The position numbers were made by a program, and so were the translations under genes. Under the pieces are notes generated by a model. The model was not told where the DNA came from. It did no database searches and saw only the letters and a list, made by a program, of their open reading frames with translations. From Siphonobacter sp. SORGH_AS_0500 (lineage in GTDB: Bacteria > Bacteroidota > Bacteroidia > Cytophagales > Spirosomataceae), in contig NZ_NHPP01000020.1 in the NCBI RefSeq assembly GCF_002838835.1, positions 1-64,000 of the forward strand: a stretch of 64,000 nt of DNA, read 5' to 3'. Positions 6,704 to 15,815 of the stretch are shown one piece after another. Positions within the stretch are counted from its first letter, which is position 1, and every line of letters begins with the position of its first letter.

Positions 6704-9013
6704 CTACGCTTTCACGGTTTGCTGCAATTGTTTAGCGGCAGCGACCATGTGGCGTAGAGCCTGATCAGTTTCGACCCAATGGCGGGTTTTTAGTCCGCAA
6801 TCGGGATTGACCCACAAGTTACGAGCTGGAATGGTTCGAAGTGCTTTTTCCAGCAAATGTGCCATTTCTTCCACGCTGGGTACACGGGGCGAATGAATGT
6901 CATACACCCCCGGTCCGATTTCATTTGGGTACTGGAAGTTCGAAAACGCATCGAGTAACTCCATCTGCGAACGCGACGTTTCGATGGTAATGACATCGGC
7001 ATCCATGCGGGCGATAGCCTCGATAATGTCATTAAATTCCGAGTAGCACATGTGGGTATGAATCTGCGTTTGATCGGTAACGCCGGCGGCACTAAGTCGG
7101 AACGCATCCACGGCCCAGGTCAGGTAAGTGCCCCAGTCGGCTTTGCGTAAGGGTAAGCCTTCGCGAATGGCAGGTTCGTCAATCTGGATGACTTTGATTC
7201 CTGCTTTTTCCAGATCCAGCACTTCATCCCGAATAGCCAAAGCGATCTGAAAAGCTGTATCCCTACGCGGCTGGTCATCCCGCACAAACGACCATTGCAG
7301 AATCGTTACTGGTCCCGTCAGCATGCCTTTCATTAATTGAGCCGTTTTAGATTGAGCAAACGTCGTCCAGCGAACCGTCATGGCTTCAGGTCGTTCGACA
7401 TCTCCGTAAATAATGGGCGGTTTTACGCAACGGCTTCCGTAACTCTGTACCCAGCCCAATTGAGTAAACACATAACCCGAAAGCTGTTCGCCAAAATATT
7501 CAACCATGTCGTTTCTCTCGAATTCACCATGAACCAATACATCAAGCCCGACTTCTTCCTGCCAACGAATGGATTTTTCGATCTCTTCCTCCACAAAAGC
7601 CTCATACTCTGCTTTGGTAACATCACCTTTTTTGTACTTCGCCCGCCACTGACGAACCTCTTCGGTTTGGGGGAAAGAGCCAATCGTGGTGGTGGGAAAC
7701 AGCGGTAACTGAAGGCTTGCTTCCTGAATTTTCTGACGAATCGTAAAGGCTTGCTTCCGTTTGAAATCGCTGGGTTGAACCGCTTGCACGCGGGATTTTA
7801 CAATTGGTTTATGAATCAGCGAGCTCGTCCTTCGGCTTTCTATAGCCTGCTGATTTTCTGCTAATAGCTCCAGATTTTCGCCTTCGATTAACTGACCCAG
7901 CGTGGTTACTTCCTGCAATTTCTGTTTAGCAAATGCCATCCAGTTTTTGATTTCCGGTGTCAGTACCGCTTCGTTTTTCTCTAAATCCAGATCGTAAGGA
8001 GCATGCAATAACGAACAGGACGGAGCCACCCAGACGCGGGCTTTGCCTAGCTTGGCAATGGCTTCATTCAGCAATTGCAACGACTGGCTGAAATCATTTT
8101 TCCAGACATTACGCCCATCCACTACGCCGAGCGAGAGGATTTTAGTGGAAGTAACGAATTCGTGATCCGCCAGAATGGGAGTTAACTGTCCCGATCCACG
8201 CACCAGGTCAATATGTAAAGCAGAAACGGGTAATTGCAGGGCCAAAGACTGATTATCACCTAGTTTTTCGAAGTAAGTCGCCACCAGAAGCTGAACCTGA
8301 GGTAATGCTTTTTGAATAGCCTGGTACGCCTGCTGAAAAGCGATTTTTTCATTAGCTGACAAATCGAGCGTCAGGCAAGGTTCGTCAAGCTGTATCCAGG
8401 TTGCCCCCCGGTAACTCAGTTCGCGTAATACGTCAATATAAACGGGTAATAACCGATTGAGCAGATCAATTCGGTGGAAACCTTCTTCTTTTTCCTTACC
8501 CAATAACAGAAATGAAACCGGCCCCAGAATGACGGGCTTGGTAAGAATACCCATCTGCTTGGCATCTTCGAAGTCGTGAATGACCTTATCGGAATACCGT
8601 TTAAACTGCTGATCTTTCAAAAATTCGGGAACGATGTAGTGGTAGTTGGTATCAAACCACTTCGTCATTTCCATCGCCTTTATGTCCAGCTCGGCCTTCT
8701 GGATTCCGCGGGCCATGGCGAAGTAAATCTCCAGTTCCCGATTGTTTTTTCCATCAATAACCGCCTGATACCTTTCGGGCACGGCTCCCACCATTAATGC
8801 AGTATCCAGCACCTGATCGTAATAGGAAAAGTCATTGGAAGGAATCCATTGCAGACCTGCCTGTAATTGCGTCTGCCAGTTTTGTCGGCGAATTTGCCGA
8901 CCCGCCCACAGAAGTTCGTCTTTCGAAATCTTTCCTGCCCAAAATTGTTCGCAGGCCCATTTCAGTTCGCGTTTGCTGCCCACGCGGGGGTAGCCCAGGT
9001 TGTGAGTAACCAT
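6704..9013 (-). CDS. metE: cobalamin-independent methionine synthase
   Basis: 5-methyltetrahydropteroyltriglutamate-homocysteine methyltransferase, the last step of methionine synthesis without vitamin B12. I start at MVTHNLGYPRVG (769 residues), the family's usual N-terminus; a longer in-frame start would add 19 residues lacking homology. Two (beta/alpha)8 barrels are present. The first has the substrate region LGYPRVGSKRELK; the second begins near FPTTTIGSFPQT. The zinc ligands can be seen in IHTHMCYSE (His and Cys) and VNPDCGLKTR (Cys). The gene lies behind a cobalamin riboswitch, which should shut it off when B12 is available to a B12-dependent MetH elsewhere in the genome. Confidence 0.98.
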   Translation of the reverse strand: MVTHNLGYPRVGSKRELKWACEQFWAGKISKDELLWAGRQIRRQNWQTQLQAGLQWIPSNDFSYYDQVLDTALMVGAVPERYQAVIDGKNNRELEIYFAMARGIQKAELDIKAMEMTKWFDTNYHYIVPEFLKDQQFKRYSDKVIHDFEDAKQMGILTKPVILGPVSFLLLGKEKEEGFHRIDLLNRLLPVYIDVLRELSYRGATWIQLDEPCLTLDLSANEKIAFQQAYQAIQKALPQVQLLVATYFEKLGDNQSLALQLPVSALHIDLVRGSGQLTPILADHEFVTSTKILSLGVVDGRNVWKNDFSQSLQLLNEAIAKLGKARVWVAPSCSLLHAPYDLDLEKNEAVLTPEIKNWMAFAKQKLQEVTTLGQLIEGENLELLAENQQAIESRRTSSLIHKPIVKSRVQAVQPSDFKRKQAFTIRQKIQEASLQLPLFPTTTIGSFPQTEEVRQWRAKYKKGDVTKAEYEAFVEEEIEKSIRWQEEVGLDVLVHGEFERNDMVEYFGEQLSGYVFTQLGWVQSYGSRCVKPPIIYGDVERPEAMTVRWTTFAQSKTAQLMKGMLTGPVTILQWSFVRDDQPRRDTAFQIALAIRDEVLDLEKAGIKVIQIDEPAIREGLPLRKADWGTYLTWAVDAFRLSAAGVTDQTQIHTHMCYSEFNDIIEAIARMDADVITIETSRSQMELLDAFSNFQYPNEIGPGVYDIHSPRVPSVEEMAHLLEKALRTIPARNLWVNPDCGLKTRHWVETDQALRHMVAAAKQLQQTVKA

Positions 9014-9119
9014 GTGTTTTTGTGTTAAAAAGGGTTTATCAAAACGCCTTCGAAACACCCAACCCGCCAAAAACGGTGAATTGTTACGAATTACTGATTC
9101 CGCATTAGTAACGTACGAG

Positions 9120-9145
9120 CCGTCATCCGTTCACGCGAATGACGG
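9120..9145 (-). promoter_or_regulatory. hairpin in the metE leader, possible expression platform
   Basis: CCGTCAT / ATGACGG form a perfect seven-pair stem with a 12-base loop, between the riboswitch aptamer and the metE start. There is no clear T run after it, so it may act at another step than Rho-independent termination. The link to B12 switching is inference. Confidence 0.4.
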
Positions 9146-9334
9146 AGTTAATGCCTCTGCGATAAGGGTATAGCTTTCCCGGCCCGACTTCGTTGGTTTC
9201 GAAATCAGCACAATTCAGGCACAACCGCAAACCTGCCAGTTTCGGGACTAGCAGTGAGCAGAGTTGGGTAATCAGAAATTTGTAAAATCAATGCGTGAAT
9301 CAGACCCTATGCGTGAAGGTATGACCATTGAGAA

Positions 9335-9535
9335 GGCTGGCAAGTCTCCTGGCTTGTATCATGCGACTCCCCCCTTCTCATTCCTCAGGGAACAATGGGA
9401 AATCTGGGATGCACTTGTTTCGAGGTTCGAAACAGATACTTACAGTAGCACGTCTGCTCGTGATTTTCACACGATTCCTTTTTCATTCCTTTAGCAGCGA
9501 AGATCTGCTAATGAAACCAACCATCCGATTGACGG
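9335..9535 (-). promoter_or_regulatory. cobalamin (AdoCbl) riboswitch upstream of metE
   Basis: Read on the minus strand, the conserved cobalamin-aptamer landmarks occur in order. GGAATCGTGTGAAAATCACG is at 9459-9478. GCTACTGTAA is at 9440-9449 (consensus GCYACTGT). A second GGAA/GAGAAGG block follows. The B12 box GCCAGGAGACTTGCC is at 9339-9353, one base from the usual GCCAGGAGACCTGCC. Placement directly before metE matches the well-known B12 repression of MetE. The exact 5' edge is approximate. Confidence 0.95.
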
Positions 9536-9553
9536 GCGTTACAAAGAACGGGG

Positions 9554-9561
9554 CAAATATA
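9554..9561 (-). promoter_or_regulatory. candidate promoter -7 element for the metE leader
   Basis: TATATTTG on the minus strand fits the Bacteroidota TAnnTTTG element and lies about 20-25 bases upstream of the first riboswitch helices. No good TTG -33 element is visible. Confidence 0.5.
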
Positions 9562-9730
9562 AAGGATTAAACCCTTTTCCGGTTCTGCCGTTATAATAAA
9601 GATGAAGAGGAACAGAGCTTTTCTACTTGGCAAAAGATAAACTAAAGAAGCAAAAATATAACTTATCAAATCTAAATTATCACTTAAAGGCTAAAAAGAA
9701 GGGAAGTTTAGGGAAGTTTGGCCGAATGTA

Positions 9731-9738
9731 TAATTTTG
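9731..9738 (+). promoter_or_regulatory. candidate promoter -7 element for pgk
   Basis: TAATTTTG fits TAnnTTTG. A weak TTTA lies 21 bases upstream. The leader to the pgk start would be about 75 bases. Confidence 0.4.
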
Positions 9739-9817
9739 TTCCTTTCTCGACCGACTCATCAACACGTATAATAAGAGTTGTCAAATCATTACTCATTTAA
9801 ACATCTGATTCTTACTG

Positions 9818-11008
9818 ATGAAGACGCTGAACCAGTACAATTTCGCCGGAAAAAAGGCTCTTGTCCGCGTTGATTTCAACGTTCCCCTGAATGACCGTTA
9901 CGAAATCACCGATGATACCCGTATCAAAGCAACCATTCCGACGATTCAAAAAATTCTTAACGACGGCGGTTCGGTTATCCTGATGTCTCACCTGGGCCGT
10001 CCGAAAGATGGACCTACTGAAAAGTATTCGCTTAAGCACTTAGTAAACGCCCTGTCTGTTATCTTCAACCGTCCCGTGAAATTTGCGGATGATGCCATTG
10101 GACAACAGGCCATTGACCTGGCAGCCTCTCTGCAACCCGGTGAAATTCTGTTACTCGAAAACCTTCGTTTCTACAAAGAAGAAGAAAAAGGGGACGTAGC
10201 TTTCGCCGAAAAATTATCTAAACTGGGTGACGTTTGGGTAAACGATGCCTTCGGAACGGCTCACCGTGCTCACGCTTCTACGGCGGTTATCGGTCAATTC
10301 TTCACGGATAAAGTAAGCGGTTATGTTATGCAGGCCGAGCTGGATAATGCTCAACGCATTCTGGATAACGTAGAGCGTCCTTACACGGCCATTATGGGTG
10401 GTGCTAAGATTTCCGATAAAATTCTGGTGATCGAAAAACTGCTCGATAAAGTTGATAACCTCATCTTAGGTGGCGGTATGACGTATACCTTCACGAAAGC
10501 TCTGGGTGGTCAGATTGGTAACTCCATTCACGAAGATGACAAAATGGAGCTGGCTTTGGAACTGATTGAGAAGGCGAAAGAAAAAGGTGTAAACCTAGTT
10601 ATGCCTCTGGATACAGTTATGGCCGATAAATTCTCGAACGATGCTTCCAAAACGACGGTTCCTTCCGGTCAGATTCCTGAAGGCTGGGAAGGTCTGGACA
10701 TTGGACATCAGTCGATTGCCGTGTTCACGGAAATTATAGAACAATCGAAAACAATCCTCTGGAATGGTCCGATGGGCGTATTCGAATTCTCGAACTTCGC
10801 CGTTGGAACGAACGCCATTGCAGAAGCCGTAGTGAAAGCAACGGAAGAAAACGGAGCCTTCTCCCTCATTGGTGGCGGTGATTCTGCCGCTGCGGTTAAT
10901 AACGCGGGTTACGGTGATCGCGTGAGCTACGTTTCTACTGGTGGTGGTGCTCTGTTGGAATACATGGAAGGCAAAACGCTTCCCGGAGTAGCTGCTCTGG
11001 AAGCTTAA
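9818..11008 (+). CDS. pgk: phosphoglycerate kinase
   Basis: A 396-residue glycolytic enzyme that transfers phosphate from 1,3-bisphosphoglycerate to ADP. Family landmarks run the full length: [10 protein letters not shown] near the N-terminus, SHLGRPK, LLENLRF, the GGAKISDKI hinge region, and the C-terminal nucleotide-binding GGGDSAAAV and [10 protein letters not shown]. Length is normal for bacteria. The gene is transcribed away from the metE leader and closes with a strong terminator at 11022-11058, so it is monocistronic. Confidence 0.99.
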   Translation: MKTLNQYNFAGKKALVRVDFNVPLNDRYEITDDTRIKATIPTIQKILNDGGSVILMSHLGRPKDGPTEKYSLKHLVNALSVIFNRPVKFADDAIGQQAIDLAASLQPGEILLLENLRFYKEEEKGDVAFAEKLSKLGDVWVNDAFGTAHRAHASTAVIGQFFTDKVSGYVMQAELDNAQRILDNVERPYTAIMGGAKISDKILVIEKLLDKVDNLILGGGMTYTFTKALGGQIGNSIHEDDKMELALELIEKAKEKGVNLVMPLDTVMADKFSNDASKTTVPSGQIPEGWEGLDIGHQSIAVFTEIIEQSKTILWNGPMGVFEFSNFAVGTNAIAEAVVKATEENGAFSLIGGGDSAAAVNNAGYGDRVSYVSTGGGALLEYMEGKTLPGVAALEA

Positions 11009-11021
11009 GAATAAATGCTTA

Positions 11022-11058
11022 GAAAAAGCCGACTCTGTAAAAAGGGTCGGCTTTTTCT
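11022..11058 (+). terminator. terminator after pgk
   Basis: AAAAAGCCGAC / GTCGGCTTTTT arms around a short loop, ending in a T run: a standard intrinsic terminator. Confidence 0.9.
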
Positions 11059-11209
11059 ATTTCACACCTTTAATAAAAATCGCGGCAAGCTTTATTCATT
11101 CACTTGGAATCACTGAATTGTGGTATTTCCTGAAATCCATTTTAGCTGAACCTTTGTCACACCTTACTAATCAGGTAAACGCTTGTTCAACCTAAACCAA
11201 TTTCAGAAA

Positions 11210-12157
11210 ATGGCTACTAAAAATGGCACCTCCATTCTTTCCAATGACCCTTTTCAGGGTGAAACACTCACGCTCGAAGCTCCTCAAGTAACTGAAGATA
11301 CACTCGAAAAAGTAGAGGGTTACTTCCCCGGTCGCACAGCTCAGGATGATGACGAAACCGCCAGCCCCAATAATCTCAAAGAATCTGTCTTTAGTACGGA
11401 GGAATCCGGCAGCCTGACAGGTCAGCAGGAACCCCTGAAAGATGCCTATTATGCCAGTTACCCCGAAGAAGAACTGCTGTCGGAAGTAGTGATTTACCCG
11501 GATGAACGTGTACGAATCACAGCCACCACGACTTACCCCTGGCGAGCTATTGTGGCTTTACGAATGACCGCTCAGGATGGTAGCCGCTGGATTGGTTCGG
11601 GCTATCTGGTTGGTCCGCGAACAGTCATTACAGCAGGTCACTGCGTATTCATGCACGAGCATGGAGGCTGGGCGAAAAGTATTGAAGTAATAGCCGGATT
11701 AAATGATGCCTCCCGCCCCTATGGCTCAGTTATTGCTACTGATTTTAGAAGTGTGACGGGCTGGACGCAAAGCAAGAACCGTAATAACGATTACGGAGCC
11801 ATTATCCTTCCTGCCAATGCCCGCCTTGGCGATACCGTTGGGTATTTTGGTTTTGCGGTACGAGATGATAATTATCTCAAAGCGAATGCTTTAAACGTTG
11901 GTGGTTACCCCGGTGACAAAGGAGGTAATCAGCTGTGGTGGATGGCTCAGAAAGCCTCGTCGGTTTCGGCCCGGGTCATTACTTATCAGATTGATACGGC
12001 GGGCGGACAAAGCGGTTGCCCCGTGTGGGTGAAAGTGGGCGAAAGTCGATATGCAGTGGGCATTCACACGAACGGGCACAGCTCGGGGAACTCAGCTACC
12101 CGCATTGTGCAGGCGGTTTATGATAACATTCAAAACTGGAAAGCCTTAGGTTCATGA
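11210..12157 (+). CDS. V8-like (S1B) trypsin-fold serine protease, no visible signal peptide
   Basis: A 315-residue chymotrypsin-fold serine endopeptidase resembling glutamyl endopeptidase/V8 enzymes. I use the ATG at 11210 rather than the in-frame TTG at 11183. The catalytic triad is visible: VITAGHC (His144), NNDYGAI (Asp194) and DTAGGQSGCPVW (Ser268, with GxSG). The first 105 residues are acidic and lack hydrophobic stretches; they look like a propeptide or linker, and I see no Sec signal, so export is uncertain (a non-classical route, or cytoplasmic action). Its stop overlaps the start of the next small gene by four bases, so the two are translationally coupled. Confidence 0.88.
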   Translation: MATKNGTSILSNDPFQGETLTLEAPQVTEDTLEKVEGYFPGRTAQDDDETASPNNLKESVFSTEESGSLTGQQEPLKDAYYASYPEEELLSEVVIYPDERVRITATTTYPWRAIVALRMTAQDGSRWIGSGYLVGPRTVITAGHCVFMHEHGGWAKSIEVIAGLNDASRPYGSVIATDFRSVTGWTQSKNRNNDYGAIILPANARLGDTVGYFGFAVRDDNYLKANALNVGGYPGDKGGNQLWWMAQKASSVSARVITYQIDTAGGQSGCPVWVKVGESRYAVGIHTNGHSSGNSATRIVQAVYDNIQNWKALGS

Positions 12158-12393
12158 CCATTGAAGGACAGCTGGTAACTCGGCAAAATCAACCCATTTC
12201 GGACGCGACCATTCTGATTCAGTCAGGGCCGGGAGCGTTTGCCGAAGTGGCAGCCTTAACGGATGCGAACGGGAAGTTTAGCCTTTCAGGATTAAATCAA
12301 CCCGGAGATTATCAGGTACTCGTTACTACAACGGTTCAGCAAAAAAGCTTTACCGTACACGTTCCGGCTACGAGTCAGACATTTGTTTTGTAA
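12154..12393 (+). CDS. single small carboxypeptidase-regulatory-like (Ig-like) domain protein
   Basis: A 79-residue protein that is just one beta-sandwich domain of the CarboxypepD_reg type: IEGQLVTRQNQPISDATILIQ, then LTDANGKFSLSGL and DYQVLVTT. Such domains usually sit at the N-terminus of TonB receptors or as accessory domains. Here it stands alone, with no signal peptide, overlapping the protease stop by ATGA. A role as a binding partner, inhibitor or targeting module of the protease is inference from the overlap only. A terminator follows at once. Confidence 0.75.
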   Translation: MTIEGQLVTRQNQPISDATILIQSGPGAFAEVAALTDANGKFSLSGLNQPGDYQVLVTTTVQQKSFTVHVPATSQTFVL

Positions 12394-12402
12394 GGGAGGA
12401 AG

Positions 12403-12441
12403 GCCAACTAGCCCTGAAATAACTCAGGGCTAGTTTTTTTA
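12403..12441 (+). terminator. terminator after the protease operon
   Basis: AACTAGCCCTGA / TCAGGGCTAGTT arms with a short AATAAC loop and a following T run. Confidence 0.88.
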
Positions 12442-12460
12442 TTGTTCTCACAGTTCATAA

Positions 12461-12558
12461 GTAGAGACGCGACTTCACCGCGTCTGGCCGGGAGATGGAA
12501 GTTATACAGAGGTAACAAAAACTGCCTCTTACCCAGACGCGATAAAGTCGCGTCTCTA
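12461..12558. repeat. paired family B palindromes
   Basis: GTAGAGACGCGACTTCACCGCG (12461 on) and a copy ending GCGTCTCTAC (12534-12558) face each other, each itself a palindrome around AGACGC/GCGTCT. The second copy is preceded by CTGCCTCTTACCC, the same flank as at 3361-3373 and 38428-38440. It separates convergent genes. Confidence 0.7.
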
Positions 12559-12590
12559 CCCTTTCAAAACCCGAAAGAGCGTTTTTTTTA

Positions 12591-13214
12591 TTACTCCTGT
12601 ATTTTAAACTTCTTCGCCAGGGCAAAAACGTTCTTGAACGATTGCGTGGTTAGCTGAGCGTCTTCCAGGGCATTATGGAATTCTGCATCTTCGCGTTCCA
12701 GCCCAAAATAACCCGCAATGGCTTTCAAGCTTAGCGACTTGGGCGTGGGTTTTCCGTTGGCTTTCAGCACTTCGAACGTAAAGTAACCTAGTGTATGTAA
12801 ATCCAGTAACTTATTGGAAAACGGCCATTTCAGCTTTTCCTCCCGATAGGCAAAACGCAGAAAGTTAATATCGTTGATTACCGACTGACCACTGATAATA
12901 ACGTCCCGCAGGTATTGCGAATTATCAACCGTTTGCGTCCGTCCCCGCAAGCGGCCCAGCTTTTCCAGAATCCATTCTTCAAATTCGGGAATGACGTCGT
13001 AAATCATGGGAGCATCCTCCAGATCATCCAGACTCAGGCCGTGAATGCGAGCCGAATATTCCGAAAATGCTTCTTCATTTTCCGGGTAAACGTTCGTTAG
13101 ATACGTTCCTAACTCATTCCACTGGTCGTCGCATAAAACGGCACCGATTTGAATAATCTCATTCCAGCCGGGTTCACCGCCGGTCATTTCAAGGTCTAAT
13201 ACTAAATAAGGCAT
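12591..13214 (-). CDS. DEDDh-family 3'-5' exonuclease
   Basis: A 207-residue RNase T/DnaQ-like exonuclease. The motifs are YLVLDLEMTGG (Asp7, Glu9; motif I), INDINFLRFA (motif II Asp near 114) and HNALEDAQLT (His and Asp; motif III of the DEDDh type). It should remove nucleotides from 3' ends of DNA or RNA using two metal ions. It has no polymerase or other domain attached, so it is a stand-alone exonuclease rather than a DNA polymerase III epsilon subunit; the true substrate is not predictable. Confidence 0.88.
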   Translation of the reverse strand: MPYLVLDLEMTGGEPGWNEIIQIGAVLCDDQWNELGTYLTNVYPENEEAFSEYSARIHGLSLDDLEDAPMIYDVIPEFEEWILEKLGRLRGRTQTVDNSQYLRDVIISGQSVINDINFLRFAYREEKLKWPFSNKLLDLHTLGYFTFEVLKANGKPTPKSLSLKAIAGYFGLEREDAEFHNALEDAQLTTQSFKNVFALAKKFKIQE

Positions 13215-13425
13215 GCGTTAATCATGAAGATGGCGGTCAAAGATAAGCGGCTGGCGGCGTTAAGCGAGGACGCAGATTCGTAAATTGCTGACAGGCTATT
13301 TTGTAAATCTATTTAAAAGATTGCGTAGATTATTAGAATAATACAAATTTATAGAAAACTGAATCGAGCTTTTCTGCGTTAATAATATACAAAGCCACGA
13401 AATACACTTCCCTTCAAAAGTTTAT

Positions 13426-13989
13426 ATGATTGCTATGATGTCAAGAACGTTGATCAACCCCAAACGCCGACTTATTGAAATAGAAAAAGCTATTATTGCC
13501 CAATTTGACCTGAAAAAGGTTGCTTTTTTATACGCTTCCCGGATTCTACTTGGGGCTGCTATTACCTGGATCCTGCTTGATCTACTGCATATTGAGAAAA
13601 AAGAATGGGCTTTGATCTCCGTTGCCATCGTTTCTGAACCCGATTTTGGCGATCTTCGCCGTAATACCATTTCTAGGATTATTAATACTATTAGCGGTTG
13701 TCTGATTGGTATTGTTTTTATTGTTCTGACGGGTGTCAATATCTACTCGCTTTTCCTCGCCATTGCCGTTGCGATCTTCATGAGTACGATTATCAAGAAA
13801 TATCCTTCCAGTTGGAAACTGGCTCCGTCAACAGTTATTGCGGTCATGACGCCCGCCATCTTCCAGCAAGCCTCCTGGCAGGATGCTCTTCAAATTGCCT
13901 TATTACGCACCTCTGAAGTTATGCTGGGTTGCGTGGTCGCCTTTACGGTAGGCTGGTGTTTTTCCCTCTTCAAAAAGAAAGCCGAATAA
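13426..13989 (+). CDS. FUSC-like inner membrane protein
   Basis: A 187-residue integral membrane protein with four or five hydrophobic segments (for instance ASRILLGAAITWILLDLL, ISGCLIGIVFIVLTGV, SLFLAIAVAIFMSTII, VMLGCVVAFTVGWCF). The motif SEPDFGDLRRNTISRIINTISGCLIG matches the FUSC/aromatic-acid-exporter type, where a conserved R-x-x-x-T repeat occurs before a glycine-rich helix. It lacks the large cytoplasmic domain of full-length FUSC efflux proteins. The start could also be Met4 or Met5. Substrate unknown. Confidence 0.75.
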   Translation: MIAMMSRTLINPKRRLIEIEKAIIAQFDLKKVAFLYASRILLGAAITWILLDLLHIEKKEWALISVAIVSEPDFGDLRRNTISRIINTISGCLIGIVFIVLTGVNIYSLFLAIAVAIFMSTIIKKYPSSWKLAPSTVIAVMTPAIFQQASWQDALQIALLRTSEVMLGCVVAFTVGWCFSLFKKKAE

Positions 13990-14113
13990 AGTTTCCGCTT
14001 CTTTCCGGAAATACACGAAACTTGCAAAGTCATAACTTCAGACCGAAAAATCCAGTATTCATAGGGTATTAGCCCGGACGAAAGGGTCTTTAGGTAATAA
14101 AAAGCTAAGAAGG

Positions 14114-14884
14114 ATGAGTGTATTTAGTCTTGCCGGAAAAACGGCGGTGATTACGGGCGGCGGCAGCGGCATTGGTCGGGCCATCAGTCTTTTATTTGGT
14201 AGCCAGGGAGCCCATGTGCATATTCTTGATTTAAGTGCGGAAGGTGCTCAGACCGTTGCTGATGAAATCACGCAGGCCGGTGGTGTGGCAGCCGTTCATG
14301 CCGTAAATGTGGCTAATCAGGAAGAAATGCTGGCCGTTTTTGCTCGCATTGGTGCCGTGGATATTCTGGTAAATAACGCTGGCATTGCTCACGTAGGTAA
14401 CCTCGAAAAAACAACCGAAGCTGACCTTGATCGTATTTATAATGTAAACATCAAAGGAGCCTATAACAGTCTTTTCGCAGCCATTCCCCTAATGAAAGCT
14501 CAGGGTGGCGGAGTAATTCTGAACATGGCTTCGATTGCAGCTCTGGTGGGTATCCCGGATCGTTTTGCCTATAGCATGAGCAAGGGTGCCGTTCACGCCA
14601 TGACTCTGTCGGTAGCAAAGGATTACATCAAGGATAACATCCGTTGCAATAGTATTTCTCCCGCCCGCGTTCACACGCCTTTTGTGGACGGCTTTATCGC
14701 TAAAAATTATCCCGGTAAAGAAGAAGAAATGTTCGCGAAGTTGTCGGCTACGCAGCCCATTGGCCGTATGGCGAAACCCGAAGAGATTGCTCAACTGGCT
14801 CTCTTCCTCTGCTCGGATGCTTCGGCCTTCATTACGGGTGTAGATTATCCCATTGACGGCGGTTTCACGACTTTAAATAATTAA
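14114..14884 (+). CDS. SDR dehydrogenase, likely 2-keto-3-deoxy-L-fuconate dehydrogenase-like
   Basis: A 256-residue classical short-chain dehydrogenase. NAD(P)-binding TGGGSGIG is at 14-21, NNAG at 87-90, and the catalytic Ser140, Tyr153 and Lys157 (YSMSK) are intact. Asp39 after the second strand (HILDLS) favours NAD. The C-terminal part, with TPFVDGFIAKNYPG and QPIGRMAKPEEIA, is close to what I recall of 2-keto-3-deoxy-L-fuconate dehydrogenases and the related BDH2 group. A fucosidase and an FAH-type hydrolase lie downstream on the same strand, which fits L-fucose breakdown. The general SDR call is firm; the substrate is inference. Confidence 0.85.
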   Translation: MSVFSLAGKTAVITGGGSGIGRAISLLFGSQGAHVHILDLSAEGAQTVADEITQAGGVAAVHAVNVANQEEMLAVFARIGAVDILVNNAGIAHVGNLEKTTEADLDRIYNVNIKGAYNSLFAAIPLMKAQGGGVILNMASIAALVGIPDRFAYSMSKGAVHAMTLSVAKDYIKDNIRCNSISPARVHTPFVDGFIAKNYPGKEEEMFAKLSATQPIGRMAKPEEIAQLALFLCSDASAFITGVDYPIDGGFTTLNN

Positions 14885-14892
14885 TACACTGG

Positions 14893-14975
14893 AATGGTTT
14901 GATGAAGATAGGGCTTCTGGTAAATCGCTTACTTTGCGGTTGACCTGGCTAGTTTCATCAAACCATTTTAGTAAA
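14893..14975 (+). repeat. inverted repeat after the SDR gene
   Basis: AATGGTTTGATGA and TCATCAAACCATT are exact 13-base inverted arms separated by about 45 bases. It follows the SDR stop codon and may end transcription or protect the transcript end. There is no long T run. Confidence 0.6.
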
Positions 14976-15074
14976 TTCTTACCATTAGTTAACCATATAG
15001 GGTTCAGTTGTAAAACATTGGCTAGTAACCGCAGCCACTAAAAACAATCAATTACTTACCTCTAATACGCTCCA

Positions 15075-15731
15075 ATGAAAAAAGTATTTGCTTTACTCTG
15101 TTTCACCACACTCCTCTTCGCTTTCCGGGCCGATAAGCCTAAAAAGATTATTTTCTTTGGCGACTCCATCACGCAGGCTGGGGTTAGTCCTACCGGATAC
15201 ATTACCAAACTGGGCACCTTACTCGACAAAAACAAGTACGAGTTAGTGGGCAAAGGCATTGGTGGGAATAAGGTCTATGATCTGTACCTGCGACTGGAAG
15301 ATGATGTCCTTGCTCAAAAGCCCGATGTGGTAGTGATCTGGGTGGGCGTGAATGATGTGTGGCATAAAGCCAGCTCCGGTACGGGAACGGACCCTGATAA
15401 GTTCGTCAAGTTTTATCAGGCTTTGATTGATAAGATGAAAGCCCAAAATATCAAAGTGGTCTTAACAACTCCTTCCACCATTGGGGAGCGTTACGATAAC
15501 ACCAATCAGCAGGATGGTGACCTTAATAAATACAGTATGTTTATTCGCGAACTGGCCGCCAAGAATAACTTACCTCTGATTGATCTTCGCAAGGCATTCA
15601 TGGACTACAGCCAGAAAAATAACCCTAAAAACGAAGAAAAAGGCATTCTCACGACGGATCGGGTCCACCTGAATGATACAGGTAATCAGTTCGTAGCAGA
15701 GCAGATGGCGAAAGTTTTGCAACAGTTTTAG
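15075..15731 (+). CDS. secreted SGNH/GDSL hydrolase
   Basis: A 218-residue esterase-type hydrolase with an N-terminal signal segment (KKVFALLCFTTLLFAFRA). Block I is FFGDSITQAG with the nucleophile Ser, block II the GKGIGGNKV Gly, block III WVGVNDVWH with the Asn, and block V DRVHLND with the catalytic Asp and His. It resembles rhamnogalacturonan/xylan acetylesterase-type enzymes, so removal of acetyl groups from glycans is plausible. It is 84 bases ahead of a GH29 fucosidase on the same strand, with a hairpin between them. The enzyme class is firm, the substrate is inference. Confidence 0.88.
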   Translation: MKKVFALLCFTTLLFAFRADKPKKIIFFGDSITQAGVSPTGYITKLGTLLDKNKYELVGKGIGGNKVYDLYLRLEDDVLAQKPDVVVIWVGVNDVWHKASSGTGTDPDKFVKFYQALIDKMKAQNIKVVLTTPSTIGERYDNTNQQDGDLNKYSMFIRELAAKNNLPLIDLRKAFMDYSQKNNPKNEEKGILTTDRVHLNDTGNQFVAEQMAKVLQQF

Positions 15732-15734
15732 CAC

Positions 15735-15800
15735 TACCACGTCCCGAAAGACGGCGTGCCTCAGTTTAGGACTGGGGCGTGCTGCCTTTCGGGACGTTTT
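15735..15800 (+). terminator. hairpin between the SGNH hydrolase and fucosidase genes
   Basis: ACGTCCCGAAAG and CTTTCGGGACGT form a perfect 12-pair stem around a structured 35-base loop, followed by TTTTTAT. It would end or attenuate transcription from the SGNH gene into the fucosidase gene. Confidence 0.75.
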
Positions 15801-15815
15801 TATACCTCATCTCCT

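Noticed and set aside
9120-9535. SAM (S-box) riboswitch before metE
   Set aside because: The landmarks are those of the cobalamin aptamer (GCTACTGTAA, B12 box), not S-box.
9264-9570. Two overlapping open frames upstream of metE
   Set aside because: They overlap the cobalamin riboswitch on the opposite strand; the conserved bases are explained by the RNA.
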